Source: Thermococcus sp.
GTDB lineage: Archaea; Methanobacteriota_B; Thermococci; Thermococcales; Thermococcaceae
Assembly (NCBI GenBank): GCA_027075325.1
Contig: JALTBN010000051.1
Coordinates: 154,745-218,744 of the forward strand
DNA: 64,000 bases
Reading direction: 5' to 3'
The notes below the pieces were generated by a model. It was not told where the DNA came from. It saw only the letters and a program-made list of their open reading frames with translations, and did no database searches. This document shows positions 43,531 through 50,557 of this stretch, piece after piece. A program made the translations under genes and the position numbers. Numbering within the stretch: position 1 is the stretch's first letter; each line of letters starts with the position of its first letter.

Positions 43531-45185
43531 AGAGGCTTTCTCTCTTTTTTATTTTTGCTCTCCTTATCACATCAGGTTATGCCGCCGCCAGTCAGGTGAA
43601 CGTGTACCCACTAACGAAAGACCTCAAGATGATACCATATCCCATCCCTCAATGCAGTCAGATTGATAAAATTACAGACTTATACTACAAGGTCAACGAC
43701 ACGTACTGGATAGCCGTTGTTGGCCCGATAAAGATCGGTTGCCCCGGAGTGAAGAACATATCGGTCAAAATACTCGGGGTCAAAAACTTCACCATCCCTC
43801 AGTACAACCTAACCTTGACCGTAATAAACACTACTGTCAAAACTGGACAGAAGGAATACGAACCGCTGGGCCTTGTTGCGAGAAACGTGACGATTGAGTA
43901 TAAACAGTATAATAAGACGCACGAGATCGTAACAATAAAACTTGAGAACATGAAAATGTACTGGAGCTATGCCCTCCAGGATTATGTCTACCACAATCTC
44001 ACCCCAGAACACTATGGATTTCCCTCAAACATTACAATAAAACTGCTTGTAAACAGGAAAACCGGGGAGGGATACCTTCTCGACAACGGGACAGAGAAAT
44101 ACGTCGGCGTCACTCCTCTGTGGAACCCCGCTTTATACCCATCAGAGTATCCTCGCCTCGTTCTCCAGAACCTTAAAAACGTCATTAACCAGATCAAGGC
44201 GAACCCATGGATCGTTGAAAACGTCATTCAAAAGGTAAAGCTCTCCAAGAACGTAAGCGAGTCCAACGAGCTCTTAAATTCACTCGCCCTCAACTTGACA
44301 GATCAGGTCATGGGCCTGAGGGTTACATATCTTGGGCGGGAAATGTACCTGGAGGAGTTCATCACTAACGTTACCCCCCGCAACAGGATCATTGGTTCCA
44401 ATTATACTGGGTGGATTACTCTTCCCACTTTCATGCTTCCCGTTGAGGGAACGTACCTCATAAGAACCTACCAAACCGGATGGGGAAGCCTACCCATCAG
44501 GATAGACAACATGTCCTCGGACAAGTATGTGGAGAAAGTCCTGAAGGATTACATGAAAACAAGAAACGATGAAGAACTCAAAAAGCTCATAGTCGCAGGC
44601 ATATTCCACAAGAGAGTTTACCTGCCACTGCTCGTTGATTCTGATGATATTCATCATAAGATTACCGCGGTGAGCTTTACCCTCCCGCCCAGCGGAGAAT
44701 CGCACCTTCTGGTTCTCCCCCTGCCCCAAAAATACGCGGAGGCCTTCAACGCTTCATACCTAATGTTGAACTTCGTAGGGCCCAGGAGCATAGTTGTCAA
44801 GTACGACCCAAACCTCTACACCCCAGAGGGACTTATCACGGGATTGAAGAGGGAGGAAACCTGCATGAATATGATCAGATCAACTCTCATTGACAACTTT
44901 ACAAACACTTTATCTGAGTTCGAAGGGAGCGGGATGAACGTTTCGAAGCTGGATAAGGTATACTCCAGTATCGTAAACAAGATGGAGCAGTGTGGCTTTA
45001 ACGTGACGGAGAGAGATTCCCAGCCAATAACTTCCAGTGTTAATCTGGCGGGGAGTGCACCAGGTCCAAGCACTAGTGTGAGTGGAACTCCGGAGTCAAG
45101 CAAAGGGGAACATGGAATCTGTGGGCCAGCTTTTCTTGTTCCACTGGCGTTGATTCCGGCATGGCTATGGAGGAAGAGGCGATGA
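43527..45185 (+). CDS. CGP-CTERM surface protein, type A (copy 2)
   Basis: 552 residues: signal peptide ('LFFIFALLITSGYAAAS'), an ectodomain with 'YPLTKDLKMIPYPIPQC', 'HYGFPSNITIKLLVNRKTGEGYLLDNGTEKYVG' and 'IKANPWIVENVIQKV', a Ser/Thr stalk and 'ICGPAFLVPLALIPAWLWRKRR'. It is a paralogue of the gene at 38870, and the two share phrases such as 'AFNASYL' and 'VKYDP'. SD GAGGAGGTGAACG lies in the companion remnant, and the start overlaps its stop. Function unknown. Confidence 0.83.
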   Translation: MKRLSLFFIFALLITSGYAAASQVNVYPLTKDLKMIPYPIPQCSQIDKITDLYYKVNDTYWIAVVGPIKIGCPGVKNISVKILGVKNFTIPQYNLTLTVINTTVKTGQKEYEPLGLVARNVTIEYKQYNKTHEIVTIKLENMKMYWSYALQDYVYHNLTPEHYGFPSNITIKLLVNRKTGEGYLLDNGTEKYVGVTPLWNPALYPSEYPRLVLQNLKNVINQIKANPWIVENVIQKVKLSKNVSESNELLNSLALNLTDQVMGLRVTYLGREMYLEEFITNVTPRNRIIGSNYTGWITLPTFMLPVEGTYLIRTYQTGWGSLPIRIDNMSSDKYVEKVLKDYMKTRNDEELKKLIVAGIFHKRVYLPLLVDSDDIHHKITAVSFTLPPSGESHLLVLPLPQKYAEAFNASYLMLNFVGPRSIVVKYDPNLYTPEGLITGLKREETCMNMIRSTLIDNFTNTLSEFEGSGMNVSKLDKVYSSIVNKMEQCGFNVTERDSQPITSSVNLAGSAPGPSTSVSGTPESSKGEHGICGPAFLVPLALIPAWLWRKRR

Positions 45186-45400
45186 CTCCCTATGCTTTAA
45201 ATTTTCGATTGGAGTATTACTCTCCTTCAAAAAAAAACAATGGAGGATCCAACGGCCAAATTTACGATTATATAGATTCAAAAAAGTTATAAGCAAAAGT
45301 TGTATTATTGAAAACGGGCACGGTAGTGCCCATAGGTGGATAACCATGTGGAAGAAACTGGTAAGCCTCCTCGGAGTATTAGTTTTAGCAGCCGCCATAA
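45115..45400 (+). repeat. Cassette copy D, ending in an orphan signal peptide
   Basis: It contains CTERM codons, TTTAAATTTTCGATTGG, GAGTATTACTC, TATA TTATAAGC, hairpin GGGCAC-GGTA-GTGCCC (45316-45331) and the 18 signal-peptide codons of the companion gene. The match to copy B stops abruptly at 45400, right after GCCGCCATAA. Confidence 0.9.
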
Positions 45401-45435
45401 ATTGGAGAAATGGCAAGTTAAGGGGTGAGCTAAAC
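45346..45435 (+). pseudogene. Companion protein remnant (copy D): signal peptide only
   Basis: 'MWKKLVSLLGVLVLAAAI' is identical in protein to the first 18 residues of the intact companion, then unrelated codons ('NWRNGKLRGELN') run in frame into the next ATG. The ORF track fuses this with the type B gene, giving two successive signal peptides. The real downstream start has its own SD (GGGGTGAG), so this piece is best read as a deletion remnant. Confidence 0.7.
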
Positions 45436-47052
45436 ATGAGAATGAAAAGAAGTTTTGCCCCTATTTTCCTTATTTTCCTTCTTTTTATTCAGACGTTCTT
45501 AAATGCCTCCGCTTTTGTCTCAGCTCAGAATGATAACCAAAACGAGAAAGTAACATTTCCAGTCGTTATCTGGCCATTGAACGGAAGCTTCAAAGTGATA
45601 CCATACCACGTAAACGGCTGCATTCTATACCGGGAAAACAGAACCCTGGGGTATACCATCAACTCAACCTCAGCGGTCTTTGTTAAAGGGAACCTCTACG
45701 TTAACTGCAAAAACGTTACCGGTACAAGCATTGTCATAGCGGGGGAAAGCAGTAAAACAGAAAACAATTACACAACAACAACCATAACGCTCAACATTTA
45801 TATGAACACGCCGTTTCCAGAGGTTGAAGAACTCCGTTCTAAAAACCTGACGATAGAATATGACTATTACAACGAAAGCTATGCCCTTGTAAGGGTGATC
45901 TTTTCCAACGTGACTGTTTCTCCGGACATAGGCTGGGCATTCGGCTCGTTAGACCCTGCCCAATACGGCTGGCCGAGGGAGATAAAACTCTCATTTCTCG
46001 TGAACAGGAATAACGGTGACTCATACCTGATTGATAACGGTTCGAAGAGGTACGTTGGAACCCTCCCACTTCTGATGCCCCAGTTTGATATCGTGAACTA
46101 CCTCAACAGTGCGGTTAAAAACGCACGGGCTTTTGTTCAGGGGGTAAAGGCAAACCCCTGGGTGATTGAGAACATCATAAACAAGGCGAAGATGAGCTCC
46201 GGCTTTAATACCTCGATGATAATATCCAATGCGACGTTAAACTTCACATACAGGATATTCAGCGTTAAAGGCATCTACCTTGGGCTGCCGATAAAACTGG
46301 CTGCAGAAGGAAACGAATCCTCTGTCTATGCTCCCAGGGTCAACTTCTCAATGATCCTGCCCACACCCTGGGTGAATATAAGCAGGATACACAGCAACGA
46401 TACGGTGGAAGCCATAACAAAATATGTCAAAACAGGGAATGCCAGCGTACTCAAGGACGCAATAGGGCACACTCTGTACTGGAAAGAGACGTATTTACCG
46501 GGTCTATCAACAAACCATTTAATCGCCACACACATCCCGCCAAAACCGGGAGACATCATAGTTCTGCCACTGAGTAAGGAGTACGAAGAGCAACTGAACG
46601 CGCCATACGTCCTGTTCTACATTACTTTAAGCTCCGGCCAGTACCTTCACGTTAAGTACGATCCCAGGGTCCTCAACCCATTGAAGGCGGAGGAGGAGTG
46701 GAAGAGATACGGCTCCTGCGTTCCCCTCATAGAGAGCGACCTCTTTCAGAGCCTCTCGAACTTCATGAACGACGCACTTACAACGGGGAAGATAAACCAG
46801 ACCAAGCTCGATGATGTATATCTGACCGTCAAAAAAGACGTGACCGAATGCCTCGGTCAGAATGCTTCAGAGATCAGTGGGGGGTCTCTGCCCCAGGGAA
46901 ACACTACCCAACAGAGAACGACAAGTTCCAGCTCCACGCCAGCGACCCCTCTTAATGAGGCATCTACAAGCAAGAATAAGGGCATCTGTGGGCCAGCGTT
47001 TCTTGTTCCGCTGGCGTTGATTCCAGTATTGCTATGGAGGAAGAGAAGATGA
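45436..47052 (+). CDS. CGP-CTERM surface protein, type B (copy 2)
   Basis: 538 residues from the ATG at 45436 with SD GGGGTGAGC. Signal peptide 'SFAPIFLIFLLFIQTFLNASAFVSA'; ectodomain with 'WPLNGSFKVIPYHVNGC', 'QYGWPREIKLSFLVNRNNGDSYLIDNGSKRYVGTLPLLMPQF' and 'VKANPWVIENIINKA'; Ser/Thr stalk; CGP-CTERM 'ICGPAFLVPLALIPVLLWRKRR'. A paralogue of 41573. If translation began at 45346 instead, the protein would carry a 30-residue extension with a second signal peptide. The cassette is not repeated after this gene. Confidence 0.82.
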   Translation: MRMKRSFAPIFLIFLLFIQTFLNASAFVSAQNDNQNEKVTFPVVIWPLNGSFKVIPYHVNGCILYRENRTLGYTINSTSAVFVKGNLYVNCKNVTGTSIVIAGESSKTENNYTTTTITLNIYMNTPFPEVEELRSKNLTIEYDYYNESYALVRVIFSNVTVSPDIGWAFGSLDPAQYGWPREIKLSFLVNRNNGDSYLIDNGSKRYVGTLPLLMPQFDIVNYLNSAVKNARAFVQGVKANPWVIENIINKAKMSSGFNTSMIISNATLNFTYRIFSVKGIYLGLPIKLAAEGNESSVYAPRVNFSMILPTPWVNISRIHSNDTVEAITKYVKTGNASVLKDAIGHTLYWKETYLPGLSTNHLIATHIPPKPGDIIVLPLSKEYEEQLNAPYVLFYITLSSGQYLHVKYDPRVLNPLKAEEEWKRYGSCVPLIESDLFQSLSNFMNDALTTGKINQTKLDDVYLTVKKDVTECLGQNASEISGGSLPQGNTTQQRTTSSSSTPATPLNEASTSKNKGICGPAFLVPLALIPVLLWRKRR

Positions 47053-47143
47053 AACCCCCTTCTCCCACTTTTAAGAGTTCACCGTGCCCGTTCATGCTAT
47101 AACTCCTATGTGATATCGAAAAACCTGAATGGAGGTTGAAAAG

Positions 47144-47899
47144 ATGAAGGCCCTGCTGAAGAACGCGTTTTCAGACTACCTCCAGGTTGAGGTGCTTGCG
47201 GTCATTCTGGCAGCGGTGATGGTCGCAGCGGTCACGTCCTACATAGCGGCGGATTCCGTATACAAGGCGTCGATCATCGGGGGCTCTGTGACCCCTCTCC
47301 TCGGAGCCCCGGGTCACCTTTCGGGGCAGGTTCAGGAGAAGGCGCCGGACTACTACGCCTCCCAGTACCTGACGATAAAGGAGAGGATAGCGGGCTTGTT
47401 TGGGGCCCTCGTGTGGTCGAACTCCAGCCTGCTCTCGTCCGTTTACGTTGTGGCGGTTATGATAGCCCTCTTTCCTCTAATGTACAGAGTGAGGTCTTCT
47501 TTCGTTCCCCTGCTCTTCAGGGAGAGGGCCTCCCCGACAAAAACCGCTCTGACGGGCCTCGCGGTTTCTTTAGTTCTCTTCCTTCTCCTGGCGTTTTCGG
47601 CACTCTTTCCCCTGGGAGTGGTCTCGCTGAAATGGCTCTCCGGGATAAGCAAGGACTCACTCGTCCTGTTGAGTTCCATCCTCATTTCCCTCCTCCTGAC
47701 GGCCGCCCTCGCAGTCTACTCAACCTACATTCTGTGGGGCAGGCTCGACCTCTCCATAGTCTTCACCCTTCTACTGGCGTTTCTCCTCTCCGGAAAGCTC
47801 GGCTTTGAGTGGAGAACGGTGTGGGTTTACCTCGGCACCTCCGCGGGCCTAATCGCCGTCATGGTCTACTCATTCCACAGGAGGTGGATGAGCGTATGA
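47144..47899 (+). CDS. Membrane permease-like protein of an ABC triad
   Basis: 251 residues from the ATG at 47144; the track ATG at 47129 overlaps the SD GGAGGTTG. About six hydrophobic helices and a short extracytoplasmic segment after helix 1 ('DSVYKASIIGGSVTPLLGAPGH'). It is like the permease of ABC-2 systems but lacks a clear family motif. Its stop overlaps the start of the next gene, and an ATPase gene follows, so the three probably form one membrane complex. Confidence 0.78.
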   Translation: MKALLKNAFSDYLQVEVLAVILAAVMVAAVTSYIAADSVYKASIIGGSVTPLLGAPGHLSGQVQEKAPDYYASQYLTIKERIAGLFGALVWSNSSLLSSVYVVAVMIALFPLMYRVRSSFVPLLFRERASPTKTALTGLAVSLVLFLLLAFSALFPLGVVSLKWLSGISKDSLVLLSSILISLLLTAALAVYSTYILWGRLDLSIVFTLLLAFLLSGKLGFEWRTVWVYLGTSAGLIAVMVYSFHRRWMSV

Positions 47900-48345
47900 A
47901 CTGGTCAAGAACTTTAGTAACAATAGCGACACTCTCAATCCTGCTCTCGGCTTCGGTCGCAGTACTCGGAATTCCCTACTGGAGCCCCCTGAAGTCGTCG
48001 ATGCACGCTGAGATAAGGCTCGACCAGGCAGATCAGCTCCTGAAGTTCGGCAAGGCCGTTGACAGAAACGTTACCTACTCATTCGATGTCTTCTGGCCCC
48101 TTAAAGCAGGAAAAACCAGACTCAGTGTGGGCCTCGCCAACCTCGCCTGCCCCAAGAACGTCAACTACACGATTAAGGTCGTTACAATGGACGGAAAGGT
48201 CTTTCAGGGATCCGGCCCTGAAAGCTTTGAATTCAGCAGGAGAGATCCATTCCTTTACCTCCACGTCAGCGTTGAAGTCCCGAACTCCTGTCAGGCTCTC
48301 CCGAGCAGAAACGGTCCGGAGGTGGTGATAGATGCCAGCTCGTGA
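47896..48345 (+). CDS. Single-pass protein with small ectodomain, ABC triad
   Basis: 149 residues from the ATG at 47896 (ATGA overlap with the permease); the track start is 29 codons too early. An N-terminal helix ('TLVTIATLSILLSASVAVLGI') is followed by an outside beta domain with two cysteines ('NLACPKNVNY', 'VPNSCQALP') that may form a disulfide. It is probably an extracytoplasmic partner of the permease. The end overlaps the ATPase gene by 14 bases. Confidence 0.75.
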   Translation: MNWSRTLVTIATLSILLSASVAVLGIPYWSPLKSSMHAEIRLDQADQLLKFGKAVDRNVTYSFDVFWPLKAGKTRLSVGLANLACPKNVNYTIKVVTMDGKVFQGSGPESFEFSRRDPFLYLHVSVEVPNSCQALPSRNGPEVVIDASS

Positions 48346-49039
48346 GCTCGCCAGCGTTAAAGACCTCAAGGTAAAGTTCCGCTACAACATAGCCCTCGAC
48401 GGAGTAACCATCGACCTAAAGGGAAACAGGGTTCTCCTTCTCGGCTCCAACGGCTCTGGAAAAACGACCCTGATGCGGGTTCTTTCAGGAATCCTCAGGC
48501 CAACGGAAGGCTCGGTTAAGGTTCTCGGCCTCGATCCCTTTAAGGAGCCCTCAAAGCTTTACTCCAGAATGCTCTACGTCCGGGATGTTGAGGACATTCC
48601 TTACATGATGAGGGTCTCAAGAGTCATCGAGTATCTCTCGGAACTTTATGGTTCCGAACCCGTTAAAACCGCTGTTGAAACACTCGGACTTGAAGAACAC
48701 GCCTTCAAGCGTGTCGGAGAGCTATCAAAGGGTCTTAGAAGAAGGGTGGCAATGATAGAGCCCCTAGCCTCTGACAGAGAACTCATCCTGATGGATGAAC
48801 CCTTCAGTGGCCTTGACGCGACGAGCAGGATAATCATCGCTAAGGCCCTCAACGACCTGCCCAAGAAAACCGGCCTCGTCATAGCCAGTCACATACCGCT
48901 GAACCTCGGAATAGATCAGATGGTTGTTCTCGAAGGCGGAAAGCTCACGTATTCCGGTCCATACAAAGAGGATGTGGCGAGAAGGTACCTTGCCTGGATG
49001 GAGTTTGACTCCAAAAAACCTATTAACACCACCTCCTAA
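48332..49039 (+). CDS. ABC transporter ATP-binding protein
   Basis: 235 residues. Walker A 'GSNGSGKTTLMRVLSG', signature 'LSKGLRRRV' (variant of LSGGQ), Walker B 'ELILMDEPFSGLD' and switch 'IASHIP'. The Q-loop position reads 'MLYVRDVEDIPY', without an obvious Gln. It energises the two membrane proteins encoded just upstream. Substrate unknown; a role in handling or exporting the neighbouring surface proteins, or signalling from them, is only a context guess. Confidence 0.9.
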   Translation: MPARELASVKDLKVKFRYNIALDGVTIDLKGNRVLLLGSNGSGKTTLMRVLSGILRPTEGSVKVLGLDPFKEPSKLYSRMLYVRDVEDIPYMMRVSRVIEYLSELYGSEPVKTAVETLGLEEHAFKRVGELSKGLRRRVAMIEPLASDRELILMDEPFSGLDATSRIIIAKALNDLPKKTGLVIASHIPLNLGIDQMVVLEGGKLTYSGPYKEDVARRYLAWMEFDSKKPINTTS

Positions 49040-49057
49040 TTACACCCGGTGTTGCCA

Positions 49058-49582
49058 ATGGCGGAGAACAGGATAGAAAGAACCCTCGTTATTCTCAAGC
49101 CGGACGCGGTTGTTAGGGGTTTGATGGGCGAAATCATAAGCCGCTTTGAAAAGAGGGGCCTCAAGATCGTTGGGATAAAGATGATATGGATTACCCGTGA
49201 GTTAGCGGAAAAGCACTACGAGGAGCACCGCGGAAAACCCTTCTTTGAGCCGTTAATCGACTACATCACCAAGGCACCGAGCGTCGTCATGGTGGTTGAA
49301 GGGCGCTACGCGATAAGCGTTGTCAGGAAGATGGCAGGTGCCACCGACCCGAAGGACGCAGAGCCGGGAAGCATACGCGGTGACTACGGCCTCGACATAG
49401 GCGATTCCATTTACAACGTCATCCACGCCAGCGACAGCCCCGAGAGCGCCGAGAGGGAGATAAACCTATACTTCAAGCCCGAGGAGCTTTTCGAGTACTG
49501 CAAGGCCTCCGACTGGTTCTACCACACCCACGCCAGGGCAAAGAAGGAATATATGGATGAGATGGACTGCCTGGAGCGTTAG
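49058..49582 (+). CDS. ndk: Nucleoside diphosphate kinase
   Basis: 174 residues from the ATG at 49058 with SD CCGGTG; the track start is the GTG in the SD. Family motifs '[18 protein letters not shown]' and the phospho-His in '[18 protein letters not shown]'. The insertion around '[21 protein letters not shown]' and the C-terminal '[19 protein letters not shown]' are usual for archaeal Ndk. It balances NTP pools. In related genomes ndk follows rpl24e directly. Confidence 0.96.
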   Translation: MAENRIERTLVILKPDAVVRGLMGEIISRFEKRGLKIVGIKMIWITRELAEKHYEEHRGKPFFEPLIDYITKAPSVVMVVEGRYAISVVRKMAGATDPKDAEPGSIRGDYGLDIGDSIYNVIHASDSPESAEREINLYFKPEELFEYCKASDWFYHTHARAKKEYMDEMDCLER

Positions 49583-50464
49583 TCCATCACTATTGCCCTT
49601 TTGTTTCTTTCCTTTGCCTTCTTTCTATAAAATTCCACGTATTCCCCCATAACTTCCTGGCAGTCCTCCCTAAGGAGCACTTTCGCCCTCCTAACCATGT
49701 AAGCTGCGTTGATAAACATCAGGACAAAGGCAAGCGAGTACACGGTTAAAGCAGAGAAGACGCCCGGATGGAGGGCAAACCCGATCACAATCAGGAGAAA
49801 GAGGGTTCCGTAGCCGAAAACCTTGTTTCCCCTGCCACCCCCCCGGGAAGTCGGCCATACACTCGGCAACCTCTCTCCAGCGCGGAAACTCCTTCACGGC
49901 CTTTCCCCCGATCAGCAGGGTGTTCCCGCTCCTGTAAACATTGTAACTTACGTCATCTGTCAGGCAGTCAAGTTCCCTGTTCTTGAGTACATCCTTCATG
50001 AATTCACCGCAGGGGGCAGCTTTTAGGGATCTCAGCGGGTTTCTGATGGAGAGATAGGTGAACCCGGCAAAGAGGCCCAGGCTCAGCAGGAAGGGGAGCA
50101 ATCCCCCGCTCGCCGCCAGACCTGCTCCAGCTGCAAGAGTATAACTAATTACGAGCGAGTTTCCAACCATCTCATCTATTGTCAGGGCTTTCTCCGAACG
50201 GAGCCACACGTAGGCGAGGGCAAGTGCGAAGGCCAGAGAGGTTTCGAGACCGATCACCTCGTCTGGGGTGAGGTCTCCGAAGGGGGTGCCCACGAACACC
50301 CGGGAGATTGCCATCCATCCGTCATAGAAAGCCGAAGATGAGATGTAGGTGAAGAGGGGGATTCCCATCGCGGCCATCGTCAGCTCTCCGGCCCTCCCTT
50401 TGAATTTACCGTAGATTAGAGCCGCCAAAATCCCAGCAACGGTGCCGATGACGAAACCTATCAT
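49579..50464 (-). pseudogene. Membrane protein gene with a frameshift at a G7 run
   Basis: Start at 50464 (SD GGTGGTGAG, MIGFVIGTVAG). The first frame gives six or so helices and a soluble segment ('CGEFMKDVLKNRELDCLTDDVSYNVYRSGNTLLIGGKAVKEFPRWREVAECMADFPGG'). At a run of seven G (49838-49844) the sense continues in another frame as 'GRGNKVFGYGTLFLLIVIGFALH...', with two more helices and a charged tail. Removing one G restores one protein of about 295 residues. This may be a real mutation, a sequencing error in the homopolymer, or slippage. The family is not recognised. Confidence 0.75.
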
Positions 50465-50557
50465 CTCACCACCGGGCGGGATTACTATCGTGGTTTTTAA
50501 TTCTTGCGCCGAACCCTTTAAAAGTCCCCGCCGGAGGTAAGGTAAGGGGTGAGGAAA

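Noticed and set aside
45346-47052. 568-aa CGP-CTERM protein starting at MWKKLVSLLG
   Set aside because: It would carry two successive signal peptides. The first is a relic shared with the companion gene; the ATG at 45436 has its own SD and normal signal peptide. It remains possible that some protein starts at 45346.
38603-49048. CRISPR array or insertion sequence behind the repeats in the surface-protein block
   Set aside because: The repeats are long (130-290 bp), 2-2.6 kb apart and coincide with gene ends and promoters. There is no spacer pattern, transposase or terminal inverted repeat.
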